Shown piece by piece: positions 19,490 through 29,391 of a DNA stretch of 64,000 bases; position 1 is the first letter of the stretch; each line of letters opens with the position of its first letter. The position numbers and the translations under genes were made by a program. The notes below the pieces were generated by a model. The model worked only from the letters and a program-made list of their open reading frames with translations. It did not search any database and was not told where the DNA came from. Origin of the DNA: Psychromonas sp. SA13A (GTDB lineage Bacteria; Pseudomonadota; Gammaproteobacteria; Enterobacterales; Psychromonadaceae); the NCBI RefSeq assembly GCF_011378715.1, contig NZ_WTKU01000001.1, positions 434,001 through 498,000 on the forward strand, written 5' to 3'.

Positions 19490-20506
19490 ATGAAAAAGCT
19501 TCACAAATCATTACTCTCGGGTGTTATTGCAGGCCTGTTATCGACTTCTGCAATGGCGGCTGATTTTGTGTTTAAAATTCAATCGTCTGATCCTTCTGGT
19601 GACAAAAATTTCCAGGTACAACAAGAATGGGCGGATCGTGTAGAGAAGATGTCTAATGGGCGTATTGATATCAAGTTATTGCCCGTTGCAAGTGTGGTTA
19701 AACATACTGAAACATTAGGTGCAATTAAAATGGGCATTTTAGATGGCCAAATTACTGCAACTGGTTATTTCTCAGGTCAAGATCCAGCCTTTGGTCTAAT
19801 TGGTAATATGGTCGGTGCATGGTCTGATACAACACAGCTTTTACAATATATGAACTACGGTGGTGGTAATCAGTTAATGACTGAGTTATACGCGCCTTAT
19901 GGTGTTAAATTTGTTGGTGCATCAACTACCGGTGTTGAATCATTTGTTTCTAAAGTACCGCTGAATGGTGTCGCTGACTTAAAAGGACTTAAACTACGTG
20001 CCCCAGAAGGCTTAGTACAACAAGTTTTTGCTGCGGCTGGCGCGTCACCAGTTAACTTACCAGGTTCAGAAGTATTTACTGGGCTAAGCAAAGGCGTTAT
20101 TGATGCAGCTGATTACACTGTATTCTCAACTAACCAAAAAAATGGTTTAAATGATGTGGCAACACACCCTGTTCAACCTGGTTTTCACTCATTACCTCTG
20201 ATCGATATTTCAGTAAGTCAGAAAAAATGGGATAAATTACCAATGGATCTTCAAGAGATCTTAACGGTATCTGTACGTGATTTCTCTTACGATATGACGA
20301 CGCAGTTAAAAATTGCCGACCAAGCAGCGATTAAAGAAGCACAAGCAAATCCTAATATCACTATTCACGACTGGTCTGCTGAAGAGCGTAAAAAATTCCG
20401 TAGCATTGCCCAAGGTGAGTGGAAAACATTTGCAGCTCGCTCGGATAACGCCGCTAAAGTATATCAATCGGTGACTACCTTCTTAGCAGAAAACGGTCTG
20501 TTATAA
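19490..20506 (+). CDS. dctP: TRAP transporter substrate-binding protein DctP (probable gluconate)
   Basis: A periplasmic TRAP binding protein of about 338 residues. I start it at MKKLHKSLLSG, giving a clean signal peptide cut after SAMA and a good AAAGGA ribosome site; an in-frame ATG 15 codons earlier would spoil the signal. DctP-family marks include the conserved Arg in LKLRAPEG and GSEVFTGLSKGVIDAADYT. It captures the ligand and delivers it to the DctQM permease. Co-location with gntR, gntK and gnd under GntR operators implies gluconate or a close sugar acid. Confidence 0.92.
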   Translation: MKKLHKSLLSGVIAGLLSTSAMAADFVFKIQSSDPSGDKNFQVQQEWADRVEKMSNGRIDIKLLPVASVVKHTETLGAIKMGILDGQITATGYFSGQDPAFGLIGNMVGAWSDTTQLLQYMNYGGGNQLMTELYAPYGVKFVGASTTGVESFVSKVPLNGVADLKGLKLRAPEGLVQQVFAAAGASPVNLPGSEVFTGLSKGVIDAADYTVFSTNQKNGLNDVATHPVQPGFHSLPLIDISVSQKKWDKLPMDLQEILTVSVRDFSYDMTTQLKIADQAAIKEAQANPNITIHDWSAEERKKFRSIAQGEWKTFAARSDNAAKVYQSVTTFLAENGLL

Positions 20507-20526
20507 GCAATAATCTCAACTTAATC

Positions 20527-20549
20527 GCAAGGGTTGCCTAAACCCTTGC
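20527..20549 (+). terminator. Intercistronic hairpin between dctP and dctQ
   Basis: A 9-bp stem (GCAAGGGTT and its complement, loop GCCTA) is followed by TTTATC. It probably acts as a partial terminator or mRNA-stabilising stem, keeping the binding protein more abundant than the permease. Confidence 0.65.
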
Positions 20550-20567
20550 TTTATCTGGAAGCCTCTT

Positions 20568-21125
20568 ATGCCTACCAAAAAAGTCATGCCACAACCTCAA
20601 GAAGATGAGCAACCTAAGAACAAACTTGATGCTGCCATTTTAAAAGTAAGTAACTGGCTGAGCATGTTGTTTATTTTCACTGTCTTTATCTCTTTTTATG
20701 AAGTGGTAATGCGTTATGCATTTAACTCGCCAACCATTTGGGTGCATGAAACGGCGTCTTTTATTGGCGGTTCATTATTTGTGATTGGTGGATTGTATGC
20801 CTTCGCATCTAACAAACATGTGCGTGTAGTGCTTATTTACGATGTTGTTTCTCAGCGTACCCGCCATTACCTTAATTTATTACACCATATCATCGGTATT
20901 ATTTTTTCTGCATTGATGACTTATGGCGCTTATACACTGGTTGAAAGTGCATGGTTTTCTCCACTAGGCGAACTGCGACTCAATACTTCAGGTAGTGCGT
21001 GGAACCCTCCTTTCCCTGCACTCTTAAAAGCGGTTATCTTTATTAGCTTTTGTATTCTTACCATTCAATTTTTATTGCATTTGATTGCCGAAATCAAAGC
21101 GCTAAGGAAACACTCTCATGTTTGA
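20568..21125 (+). CDS. dctQ: TRAP transporter small permease DctQ
   Basis: A 185-residue protein with four membrane helices. It has the DctQ-family pattern (FISFYEVVMRYAFNSPTIWVHETASFIGGSLFVIGG; SNKHVRVVLIYDV). It is the small inner-membrane subunit that partners DctM in sodium-driven uptake. It starts 61 bases after dctP, beyond the hairpin, and overlaps dctM by eight bases, so dctQ and dctM are translationally coupled. Confidence 0.92.
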   Translation: MPTKKVMPQPQEDEQPKNKLDAAILKVSNWLSMLFIFTVFISFYEVVMRYAFNSPTIWVHETASFIGGSLFVIGGLYAFASNKHVRVVLIYDVVSQRTRHYLNLLHHIIGIIFSALMTYGAYTLVESAWFSPLGELRLNTSGSAWNPPFPALLKAVIFISFCILTIQFLLHLIAEIKALRKHSHV

Positions 21126-22440
21126 TTTATCTGCAATTGGCATCGGCTATGGTAGCTTATTAATGCTGTTTATGATGATAGCGCTACTGTTAACCGGTAT
21201 GCAGCTAGCATTTGTGACGGGTTTTGTTGCACTCTTTTTTACCGTGGGTTGGTTTGGTATCGACGCACTTCCTTTGGTAACTAGTCGCCTCTATAGTTTT
21301 GTAGACAGTTATATTTTTCTTGCGGTGCCAATGTTCGTATTAATGGCCGCGTTATTAGACCGCTCCGGCATTGCCCATGATCTATTTGAAGCCATGAAGT
21401 TATTTGGCAAACGTTTACGTGGTGGTGTTGCGGTACAAACTTTATTGGTTGCGGTTATATTAGCGTCAATGTCAGGTGTTATCGGTGGTGAAACGGTATT
21501 GCTTGGTATATTAGCGTTACCACAAATGTTGCGCTTGGGTTACGACCGTAAACTAGCTATAGGTACAACCTGTGCAGGCGGTGCTTTAGGCACTATGTTA
21601 CCTCCAAGTATTGTACTTATTATTTATGGTTTAACCGCCAGTGTATCTATTGGTGACTTATTTAAAGCCTCTTTTGTACCTGCATTATTATTGGCTATTT
21701 TTTATATTTTATATGTATTAATACGTTGTAAATTAAACCCTGCTTTAGCCCCTTTACCTACGGCGGAAGAACTCGCGGAAGATGCTAAAACACAACCTAA
21801 CTTTTTTAAAGCCTTGTTCTTCCCATTGTTGTCAGTGGCAGTGGTACTTGGCAGTATTTATAGTGGTATTGCATCAGTTACAGAAGCCTCTGCATTAGGG
21901 GTTGTAGGCATTATGTTAAGTACTTGGATCCGTAAAGAGCTTAATATTTCAATGTTACAAGATGCCGCTATCTCGACCATGAAAACCTGTGGCATGATCA
22001 TCTGGATAGGGATTGGCGCCAGCGCATTAGTGGGTGTTTATAACCTGATGGGTGGAATTGATTTTGTAGGCGACACCATACTAGCACTTAGTGGCGGTAG
22101 CCCTACAACAACACTGCTTATTATGATGGCTATTCTATTAGTATTAGGTATGTTCCTTGATTGGGTTGGTGTTGCGTTATTAACTATGCCTATTTTTGTA
22201 CCAATTATTGTTAGCTTGGGTATGGATCCTGTTTGGTTTGGTGTTGTCTTCTGTTTAAATATGCAGGTCTCATTCCTTTCTCCTCCTTTTGGGCCGGCTG
22301 CTTTCTATTTGAAATCAGTGGCACCTAAAGATATTAGTCTGGGTGAGATATTCAGTGCACTAGTGCCTTTCATCTGCTTACAAGTATTAACACTTGGATT
22401 GGTGATTATTTTCCCAATCTTAGCCCTGTGGTGGAGATAA
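21118..22440 (+). CDS. dctM: TRAP transporter large permease DctM
   Basis: A 440-residue integral membrane protein with about a dozen helices and DctM motifs (VLMAALLDRSGIAHDLFEAM; GGALGTMLPPSIVLIIYG; LNMQVSFLSPPFGPAAFYLK). It forms the sodium-coupled transport channel of the TRAP system. It is full length and ends about 155 bases before gnd, probably in the same transcript or regulon. Confidence 0.93.
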   Translation: MFDLSAIGIGYGSLLMLFMMIALLLTGMQLAFVTGFVALFFTVGWFGIDALPLVTSRLYSFVDSYIFLAVPMFVLMAALLDRSGIAHDLFEAMKLFGKRLRGGVAVQTLLVAVILASMSGVIGGETVLLGILALPQMLRLGYDRKLAIGTTCAGGALGTMLPPSIVLIIYGLTASVSIGDLFKASFVPALLLAIFYILYVLIRCKLNPALAPLPTAEELAEDAKTQPNFFKALFFPLLSVAVVLGSIYSGIASVTEASALGVVGIMLSTWIRKELNISMLQDAAISTMKTCGMIIWIGIGASALVGVYNLMGGIDFVGDTILALSGGSPTTTLLIMMAILLVLGMFLDWVGVALLTMPIFVPIIVSLGMDPVWFGVVFCLNMQVSFLSPPFGPAAFYLKSVAPKDISLGEIFSALVPFICLQVLTLGLVIIFPILALWWR

Positions 22441-22595
22441 TCGCGTTAAAAGTCGCCATGTTAAAAATAGCGGCGTTATAGATAATAACGTAATAACAGA
22501 ACGAAAAAATAATAATAAAGATGGCCTAATAAGAAGCATAATAAATAAGGCCATCGAGCCATAAATCAGGCGTCCATTTAAATATTGAGGTTTTA

Positions 22596-24098
22596 ATGCA
22601 AGTACAAAAAGATATTGCCGTGATCGGCTTGGGTGTAATGGGTGCGAACATGGCACTAAACTTAGCCGAGCGTGGGTTTTCTGTGGTCGCCTTTGATACC
22701 AATCCACTACGTAGCCAAGCGCTACTAACGCAACATCAGTCATTAACAGCGGCACCATTACAAACGGTGCAAGATCTAACACAATTAATGGCACAACTTA
22801 CTACGCCTCGCCGTATTGTATTATCTGTTCCGGCGGGTCCTATCGTTGATATTATTTGCCAAGATCTAATTACTGCCGGCTTAGCACCCGATGATGTTGT
22901 GGTCGACACTGGTAATAGCCAATGGCGAGATTCCATTACGCGTCACCAAGCTTATGTGAATAAATTCCATTTCTTTACCTGTGCTATTTCCGGTGGAGAG
23001 CAAGGTGCACGTTTTGGCCCGTCATTAATGCCCAGCGGTGACAAAGCTGCATGGCAACAATTAAAACCGATGTGGCAAGCTATCTCAGCAAAAGTTGACC
23101 CAATAACAGGATCTGAAATTGCACGTACTCACGTTGAACAACCTCTACCTGAAGGCGAGCCCTGTGCTGAATACATTGGTCCAATTGGATCTGGGCACTT
23201 TGTGAAAATGGTACATAACGGCATTGAATACGCTGATATGCAAATGATTGCCGAGACAGTTCAATTCATGCGCCAAGTATTAGCCATGTCTGCCGTTGAA
23301 GTTGCTGATATCTTTAATCAGTGGAATAAAGGCAAGCTACAAAGTTATCTGATTGGCATCACCGCTGATATTTTACGTACCGTTGATCCTAAAACAGGCC
23401 AACCTATGGTTGATGTGATTCTAGATCAAGCCGGCCAAAAAGGCACCGGTAACTGGACAGCTCGTGAGGCTTTGGAATTAGGTGTACCTGCGAATGCGAT
23501 TGCAGCTTCGGTATTTGCACGCTGTTTAAGCACACAAAAGAAAACACGTACTATTGGTGCATCACAATTAGCCGGACCAAAGGTACAAGCAAAAGATAAA
23601 GCACTATGGATAGATAAATTAGCAGACGCTTTATATTGTTCAAAAATATGCAGTTATGCACAGGGTTTTGAGCTGATGTCAGCTGCGGACAAAGAATATA
23701 ACTGGCAACTTGATTATGTGGTGATTGCTAAAATTTGGCGTGCAGGCTGTGTTATTCGCGCCACTTTCCTGAATGATATTGCCGAGGCTTATCAAAACCA
23801 ACCAAAACTTCCCAACTTAATGCTTGCAGAGCGATTTAGTAACGACCTTGCTAAAGGACAATTAGCATGGCGACAAGTATTGACCGAAGCAATCGGCCAA
23901 GGCTTACCAATGTTAACCACCAGCTCAGCGATCGGCTATTATGATAGTTATCGTGAAGCAGACTCGTCAGCAAGCTTAATACAAGCAATGCGTGATTATT
24001 TTGGCAGTCATACCTATCAGCGTAAAGATCAAGATATTACACAGCATTTCCATTTTGATTGGCACTTTGGTCAAGGCGAGCAAACACTTAATCATTAA
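22596..24098 (+). CDS. gnd: 6-phosphogluconate dehydrogenase, decarboxylating
   Basis: A 500-residue protein. The N-terminal NADP-binding fold is GLGVMGANMALNLAERGF. The catalytic region includes SGGEQGARFGPSLMPSG and the Lys/Glu segment GSGHFVKMVHNGIEYADMQ. The C-terminal domain includes IWRAGCVIRATFLNDI. It oxidises 6-phosphogluconate to ribulose-5-phosphate, CO2 and NADPH, completing the path gluconate - uptake - gntK - gnd. Slightly longer than the ~470-residue usual form, with extra residues near 150-175. The gluconate context suggests this may be an inducible copy in addition to a housekeeping one, which the window cannot show. Confidence 0.93.
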   Translation: MQVQKDIAVIGLGVMGANMALNLAERGFSVVAFDTNPLRSQALLTQHQSLTAAPLQTVQDLTQLMAQLTTPRRIVLSVPAGPIVDIICQDLITAGLAPDDVVVDTGNSQWRDSITRHQAYVNKFHFFTCAISGGEQGARFGPSLMPSGDKAAWQQLKPMWQAISAKVDPITGSEIARTHVEQPLPEGEPCAEYIGPIGSGHFVKMVHNGIEYADMQMIAETVQFMRQVLAMSAVEVADIFNQWNKGKLQSYLIGITADILRTVDPKTGQPMVDVILDQAGQKGTGNWTAREALELGVPANAIAASVFARCLSTQKKTRTIGASQLAGPKVQAKDKALWIDKLADALYCSKICSYAQGFELMSAADKEYNWQLDYVVIAKIWRAGCVIRATFLNDIAEAYQNQPKLPNLMLAERFSNDLAKGQLAWRQVLTEAIGQGLPMLTTSSAIGYYDSYREADSSASLIQAMRDYFGSHTYQRKDQDITQHFHFDWHFGQGEQTLNH

Positions 24099-24110
24099 TC
24101 TGCATTAAAG

Positions 24111-24145
24111 ATGACTTTGCAAGGAAATATGCTTTGCAAAGTCAT
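24111..24145 (+). terminator. Rho-independent terminator after gnd
   Basis: A perfect 12-bp stem (ATGACTTTGCAA and its complement) with an 11-base loop is followed shortly by ATTTTTATTT. It lies 13 bases after the gnd stop. Confidence 0.8.
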
Positions 24146-24289
24146 CACTTCAATTTTTATTTCTTTATTTTAACTCTCTTATTTTCTTATTTTAATTCTC
24201 TATATTGTGCTCACCATTATTTTATGAGCATACGACGTATTAATAACAAACCTGCCATCATCCATCGGCTATGCAATCATTTATACGAT

Positions 24290-25159
24290 TTATCGTGAGT
24301 TATAACTTGCATAAGAATACGCCAAACAAGCGCTGACAATAATCGCTAAACCTACGACTTGAAATAGCTGAAATTTTTGTTCAAAGAAGATCGCTTGTAG
24401 TAAAGCGGCAATAAATATATTTAAATAAAATATAGGAGCAAGTTCTGCGCTAGACAGAGATCGTTGGTACGCTTTCGTTCTGAATAATTGTGTGCCAACA
24501 CTCAATGCTCCCATTAACACGATCACTGCCACGTAAGGAAACAACCAATAAGTAAATTCAGAAGTGGATGACTCCATTAATAACGTTGCAATGGGTAACA
24601 CTAATATCGCCGCAATTAAAAAACTAACGCCATTAGTCATAAAGGGATTTAATTTAATTTGACTGGATTTGTACATCGATACCTGCGAACAAGCATTAAA
24701 AAAGCCCGCTAATAACCCTAGCAACATGCCCCACTGAAACTGCACACCGTTAATCACTCCAGATTGCACAATAACGCCAAAAAATGAAAAGACTAATGTC
24801 AGCACTATCGGCCTAGATATTGTGGAGCCATATAATATCCTTTCAATAATGGGGATAAACAGTGGGCCAGTGCTAAATAAAACCACTAACTCAATCAGGC
24901 TTAGTTTCGATAATGATAAAAAGAAGCAAAACTGCGTTAACGCGATAAAAATAGAACGTTTGCCGATCACCTTTGTTTCAGCGAAGGTTGGAAGTCTCGC
25001 TCTTAATATAAAAGCAGTACCTAACATAATAATCGCAGGGATCGTTAAACGGGCCATAAGTAATACATTGATAGGCACAATATGCTCTAAGTACTTAGCA
25101 AGAAAGCCACTTAATGATAAACATACAGTAGAGAGAAGCATTAATAAAAGAGGTGACAT
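24290..25159 (-). CDS. DMT-superfamily (EamA) transporter
   Basis: A 289-residue protein with ten predicted membrane helices in two EamA repeats. The first repeat starts LLLMLLSTVCLSLSGFLAKYLEHIVPINVLLMARL and the second around residue 145. Such proteins usually export amino acids or other small metabolites. It is a single gene convergent with gnd. The substrate is unknown. Confidence 0.85.
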   Translation of the reverse strand: MSPLLLMLLSTVCLSLSGFLAKYLEHIVPINVLLMARLTIPAIIMLGTAFILRARLPTFAETKVIGKRSIFIALTQFCFFLSLSKLSLIELVVLFSTGPLFIPIIERILYGSTISRPIVLTLVFSFFGVIVQSGVINGVQFQWGMLLGLLAGFFNACSQVSMYKSSQIKLNPFMTNGVSFLIAAILVLPIATLLMESSTSEFTYWLFPYVAVIVLMGALSVGTQLFRTKAYQRSLSSAELAPIFYLNIFIAALLQAIFFEQKFQLFQVVGLAIIVSACLAYSYASYNSR

Positions 25160-25591
25160 TAAGCTTGATACCTATTGTGATTGTAAGATGTGGAGCGCTT
25201 TAAGCAGGATAATCTGCTGTTAGATATTTGAGCACACGCAAGTCAGGAAGAGGCAATATAATAGACTATTAAAGGGAGTGAAAGTGATTATTAATGTTAT
25301 TAAACAATATGCTATAAATACAATAAAAAGAATCAAGTACACTGGGTCTATTTGTATTGAACCGAGATTAAAAACAAATGTTTAACCAATGCCAAAGAGC
25401 AGAATGAGGCACGAAAATGAGTAGAGAAAATAACGTAAGACCATCTTATCCTCCCTGTTTAGGCTTTGCTAAGCGAAACACACAGCTTCAAAGAGTAATA
25501 CTGAAAAATCGATAAACAACGCTATTTATGACTTGCATTCAAGCTTAATAAAAATGAACAATAGAGAGGTAAATATGAAAGGGAAAATCTC
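25160..25591. other. Divergent intergenic region
   Basis: About 430 bases between the DMT gene and the DUF6933-like gene. It must contain two promoters, but I see no clear operator, RNA gene or short coding region. Confidence 0.55.
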
Positions 25592-26230
25592 ATGTTAATT
25601 TTTAACTGCACCAACGCGGCAGCCGATTTTTTTAGTGTTAAACGCGATGGTAAAAAAATCACCTGTATTGAACCATCACCACACAAAACGATTGCCGAAT
25701 CGATTGCATCCCCTGTTTTTCCAGAGGATGTAGACCCACAGGAAAACGGTGCATTTCAATGGCAATGGGTAGTCCACTGCGTAACGATACAGCGCAAAAA
25801 ATATTGGTTAGTAACCGACTACCACAGCCGCTATTGCATTATGTTTCCTGTCGGTAAAAAAGGCGATAATGTTGAATTTTTAAATAGCTTTGAATCAGGT
25901 CTTAAGGCAAATTTCCGCTACTGGGTAGATAATGCAAAAATGGGTCAAGATAAGGCTACACAATATATAGAGAAGTATAATGCGGCGATTAGTACCTGTG
26001 CATTTTATCAACGAGGCGACCGAAGTGTGCAAGGTAATATCAATACTACTGCTTGGTATTTGGAGAGCGTTTGTCTCGAAAAGGGGCATTTAACCGAAGC
26101 TTTGGATTGCTTATTATTTAGTGTAAGGGTATCTGAAATTCCAAAACCAAGACCTAAAGAAAAAGAGGATTTTTATACTTATAAAGCCTTTTATGCTTAC
26201 TGGTTAAAAACCTTTTCTCCAAGTTTGTAG
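25592..26230 (+). CDS. DUF6933-like cytoplasmic protein
   Basis: A 212-residue protein. Its N-terminus, MLIFNCTNAAADFFSVKRDGKK, followed by a WVVHCVTIQRKKYWLVTDYHSRYCIMFPVGK stretch, fits the DUF6933 domain as I remember it. The C-terminal ~70 residues look like a helical extension (LESVCLEKGHLTEALDCLL). No signal peptide, membrane helix or catalytic motif is visible. AAAGGGAAA precedes the start. It is monocistronic. Function unknown. Confidence 0.65.
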   Translation: MLIFNCTNAAADFFSVKRDGKKITCIEPSPHKTIAESIASPVFPEDVDPQENGAFQWQWVVHCVTIQRKKYWLVTDYHSRYCIMFPVGKKGDNVEFLNSFESGLKANFRYWVDNAKMGQDKATQYIEKYNAAISTCAFYQRGDRSVQGNINTTAWYLESVCLEKGHLTEALDCLLFSVRVSEIPKPRPKEKEDFYTYKAFYAYWLKTFSPSL

Positions 26231-26391
26231 TAGCAACCAATTACGTTATCGCGATAAGCTAAGGACTGAATAAAGCATTTCGATTGGTAGCGGGTTATAT
26301 AAAGTAATATCCTATTCAGGGGATAGACTTAACAATACCCCTTTAAAGGATATGTAAGTCACTATCCTTATTTACTGCCAGCAAGAACGAG

Positions 26392-26757
26392 TTACTTATC
26401 ATCTGGGTGTTGTTGTAAATAGGCTTTTTTAGCCAGATGTTGGTTTTTAGTACTATCAGCCATTTTGACTTTATAGTGCAAGCCTGCTTTCGCTAACATG
26501 TGTGCCGCAACGGGAGCAGTGATCAACAAGAACATGCTTATTAACATTTCTTTTAAGCTCACGTGACCAAGTTGAACGCTGAAAAATATCATCGAAGCGA
26601 TCAAAATAGAGGCACAGCCTAGAGTGCTGGCTTTGGTGGGAGCGTGTAAGCGCGTAAAATAATCTGGGAGTTTTGCTAAGCCAATAGAACCGATTAGCAT
26701 AACAATGCTACCAAACACCAATAAAACACTTATTACTACTTCTAAAAATACAGTCAT
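26392..26757 (-). CDS. mrpG: Na+/H+ antiporter subunit MrpG
   Basis: A 121-residue protein with three membrane helices and the MrpG/MnhG/PhaG pattern GSIGLAKLPDYFTRLHAPTKASTLG. It is the last gene of the Mrp antiporter operon, nine bases after mrpF. Mrp complexes exchange cytoplasmic sodium for protons and need all subunits. Normal length. Confidence 0.93.
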   Translation of the reverse strand: MTVFLEVVISVLLVFGSIVMLIGSIGLAKLPDYFTRLHAPTKASTLGCASILIASMIFFSVQLGHVSLKEMLISMFLLITAPVAAHMLAKAGLHYKVKMADSTKNQHLAKKAYLQQHPDDK

Positions 26758-26766
26758 CTGCCTTCC

Positions 26767-27036
26767 TTATTCGATAATATCGCCACGTAATAAGTACTTA
26801 CAAAAAGCTGAAGTACTTACAAACCCAAGAAGCGCAATCAATAATGCACTTTCATAATAAATGGCAGAGCCTTGGTGAAGCCCTAACAATATGATCAATG
26901 CAATGCTATTAATGTACATCGTATCAACGGCAATAATTCTATCTGGTGTAGTAGGACCAATAATTAAACGCCAAGTATTTAACGCTAAAGCACAACAAAT
27001 TAGCGCACAAGCAATCAGGATAGCGACACTTAACAT
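26767..27036 (-). CDS. mrpF: Na+/H+ antiporter subunit MrpF
   Basis: An 89-residue protein with three helices and the MrpF motif RLIIGPTTPDRIIAVDTM. It overlaps mrpE by seven bases. It is a small membrane subunit of the Mrp complex and normal in length. Confidence 0.92.
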   Translation of the reverse strand: MLSVAILIACALICCALALNTWRLIIGPTTPDRIIAVDTMYINSIALIILLGLHQGSAIYYESALLIALLGFVSTSAFCKYLLRGDIIE

Positions 27037-27530
27037 CCGAAAATCTCCTTTAAAGGTGCTTCATAACGATCTTTGATAAGGTTAATTAACTCTTGTTCAT
27101 CTTCAAGGTGCAGCACATGCACATATAACCATGTTCGGTCATCTGACAATTCAACGCTCACCGTACCGGGTGTTAATGAAACACTACTGGTAAAAATGGT
27201 GAGTGGTAAAAGCTCTTTAATATCTAAAGGCACCGCAATGAAAGCGGGCTTTAAACCGCGATTGCTTTGCAACACACGCTTTGCTACATCGTAATTAGAG
27301 GCAACAATATCAATTAACAAGCGAAACAAATACATCACCGCCTTGATAGGTTTTTTTGCTACTGCTTCTTTCTCATTGAGAGGTGCGACAATCCAAGGAA
27401 TAACAATCGCAAATACCGCACCTAACACCATATGACCACGACTAAAGTCATGTAAAATTTGCCACACCAACCATAATAATACGCTGTGGTAAGGCGTAGG
27501 AAACCAAACAAATTTACGTAATTTATCCAT
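27030..27530 (-). CDS. mrpE: Na+/H+ antiporter subunit MrpE
   Basis: A 166-residue protein with two N-terminal helices and a cytoplasmic C-terminal domain carrying LTPGTVSVELSDDRTWLYVHVLH, the MrpE hallmark. Its start abuts the mrpD stop and its end overlaps mrpF, consistent with tight coupling in the operon. Confidence 0.93.
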   Translation of the reverse strand: MDKLRKFVWFPTPYHSVLLWLVWQILHDFSRGHMVLGAVFAIVIPWIVAPLNEKEAVAKKPIKAVMYLFRLLIDIVASNYDVAKRVLQSNRGLKPAFIAVPLDIKELLPLTIFTSSVSLTPGTVSVELSDDRTWLYVHVLHLEDEQELINLIKDRYEAPLKEIFGC

Positions 27531-29041
27531 TATTTAGCGACCTCATTAAGTTGTTGTAAACTTAAACCTGCTTTAAGTTGCTCTGCAGCCAATTGTGTAT
27601 AGTCGCTTACTGGTCCTCCAAAAATAACCATCAAAGGCAGTAACGCAACCAATATACCAATGGCCAAATACTGAATAGGATGCCCTTTTAGTGCACTGGT
27701 GTTTTCACCACTGGTTCGCCAAAATAGTGAAGTACCAGCCCGTGATAAGGCGATCAAAGCGATTAGCCCTCCCCCTAGTATGAGAGGGAAAACCCACATT
27801 GCTTCACTTGCTTTGGTAACTGATTGCAAAATCAATGCTTTACCAACAAAACCAGATAATGGTGGCATACCAATTAAACCGATTGCCAATAACACAAAGA
27901 TAAAGCCTAAAACACCTGCCTGTGGCATTGCTCTAGCAGCAACAAAACGGTCTTCCGCTTGGCCACGTTGTTGTTGAATTAAACCTGTGAGCAAGAACAT
28001 AGCAGCACAAGCAACAGTACTATGTAGCAAGTAATAAATCCCTGCTGAAGTAGCCTGTACCGTATTCAAACTGATGGTCACCAATAAAGTGCCAACGGAT
28101 ACAATGACCAAGTTACTACAAAGTACCCGCAAACTTTGACTAGCTAGTACCGCAATCGTACCAACAGCAATGGTTAATAATGCAATCGGCCATAACCAGG
28201 GTAAGGCGATATTCGCGAGTTCACCGGCTTGGTCACCAAACATCACACCATGTACCCGCCAAATACTGTAAATACCAACTTTAGTCATAATGGCAAATAG
28301 CGCAGCGACTGGCGTACTTGTCGTCGAGTAAGCTTTTGGTAGCCAAAAATGCAAGGGAAGCATCGCTGCTTTCAAACCAAAAACAGCCAATAACAATAAG
28401 GCACCAGACTTAGCGATCAGTAATTCGTTGTTTGAGAGTAATGGAATTCTATCAGCCATATCAGCAAAGTTAAGGGTACCTAAAGTGCCGTATAAAGTGC
28501 CTAATGCAAACAAAAATAGTGATGATCCAATTAAATTAAGGAATACATAATGGATGTTCGCCTGTATCCGTTGCTTTCCTCCTCCGTGGATCATCAGAGA
28601 GTATGAGGCTATTAACAACACTTCGAAAAATACAAATAAGTTAAATGCATCACCGGTTAAAAATGCACCATTAATACCCATTAATTGGAACATAATAAGA
28701 GGGTGAAAAAAGGCACCTGTTTTATCTTCTCCGGCACTTGCATATAGCGTTATTGATAAGCCTAAAATAGCACTTAAACACACCATTAATACCGAGAATA
28801 GATCAGCAACTAATACAATACCAAAAGGCGCGGACCAATCACCAAGTGCATATACTTGAATACCTTGCTGCTCAACCTTGAATAGTAATGAGAAGGCAAC
28901 CACGACCAGAAAAACATTGGCGGTGATGCTCAGTACACGTTGTCGGCTTAAGGAGTTGCTTAAGCTTGGAAAAAGCAGAGTAACAGCCACAAAAAAAGGT
29001 ATTAACACTGGGAATATAACTAAATGGTCAAACAAACTCAT
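27530..29041 (-). CDS. mrpD: Na+/H+ antiporter subunit MrpD
   Basis: A 503-residue protein with about 14 helices, homologous to the NuoM/NuoN proton-pumping subunits of complex I. It shows the conserved Glu in FVFFEVLLIASYSLM and the Lys in GLKAAMLPLHFWLPKAYSTTSTPVAALFA. It is one of the two main ion-translocating subunits. It overlaps mrpC and mrpE by single bases. Confidence 0.94.
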   Translation of the reverse strand: MSLFDHLVIFPVLIPFFVAVTLLFPSLSNSLSRQRVLSITANVFLVVVAFSLLFKVEQQGIQVYALGDWSAPFGIVLVADLFSVLMVCLSAILGLSITLYASAGEDKTGAFFHPLIMFQLMGINGAFLTGDAFNLFVFFEVLLIASYSLMIHGGGKQRIQANIHYVFLNLIGSSLFLFALGTLYGTLGTLNFADMADRIPLLSNNELLIAKSGALLLLAVFGLKAAMLPLHFWLPKAYSTTSTPVAALFAIMTKVGIYSIWRVHGVMFGDQAGELANIALPWLWPIALLTIAVGTIAVLASQSLRVLCSNLVIVSVGTLLVTISLNTVQATSAGIYYLLHSTVACAAMFLLTGLIQQQRGQAEDRFVAARAMPQAGVLGFIFVLLAIGLIGMPPLSGFVGKALILQSVTKASEAMWVFPLILGGGLIALIALSRAGTSLFWRTSGENTSALKGHPIQYLAIGILVALLPLMVIFGGPVSDYTQLAAEQLKAGLSLQQLNEVAK

Positions 29042-29391
29042 TAGGATTTTTCCTCAGATAGGGGATCAAAAGGCTCTATTCCATCTACGTGATCACTACC
29101 TAAGTCAGCGCGTCCTCGCATCGCTAAAATCACCGCAAAAGCGGTCATAGCAAATCCAATAACGATCGCCGTCAGTACTAACGCCTGCGGTAACGGATCG
29201 GCGTAATTTTCACTGCTGTTAAGTACCGCGGGTGCGCCTATGGTTAATCCACCACTGGCAAATAGAAATAAGTTAACAGCGTAAGACAATAAAGTAAGCC
29301 CAATAACTAAAGTAAAAGTGTGTCCACGTAGCATTAAAAATATGCCACATGCACTCATGAAGCCGACACAAACTGCGTAGACTAATTCCAT
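29041..29391 (-). CDS. mrpC: Na+/H+ antiporter subunit MrpC
   Basis: A 116-residue protein with three helices, a NuoK homologue (LRGHTFTLVIGLTLLSYAVNLFLF; DPLPQALVLTAIVIGFAMTAFAVIL). It shares its terminal base with mrpA and mrpD on each side. Confidence 0.93.
   Translation of the reverse strand: MELVYAVCVGFMSACGIFLMLRGHTFTLVIGLTLLSYAVNLFLFASGGLTIGAPAVLNSSENYADPLPQALVLTAIVIGFAMTAFAVILAMRGRADLGSDHVDGIEPFDPLSEEKS

Noticed and set aside
22420-22794. 124-codon minus-strand ORF across the dctM/gnd junction
   Set aside because: It runs antisense to two certain genes, without a ribosome site or family motif.
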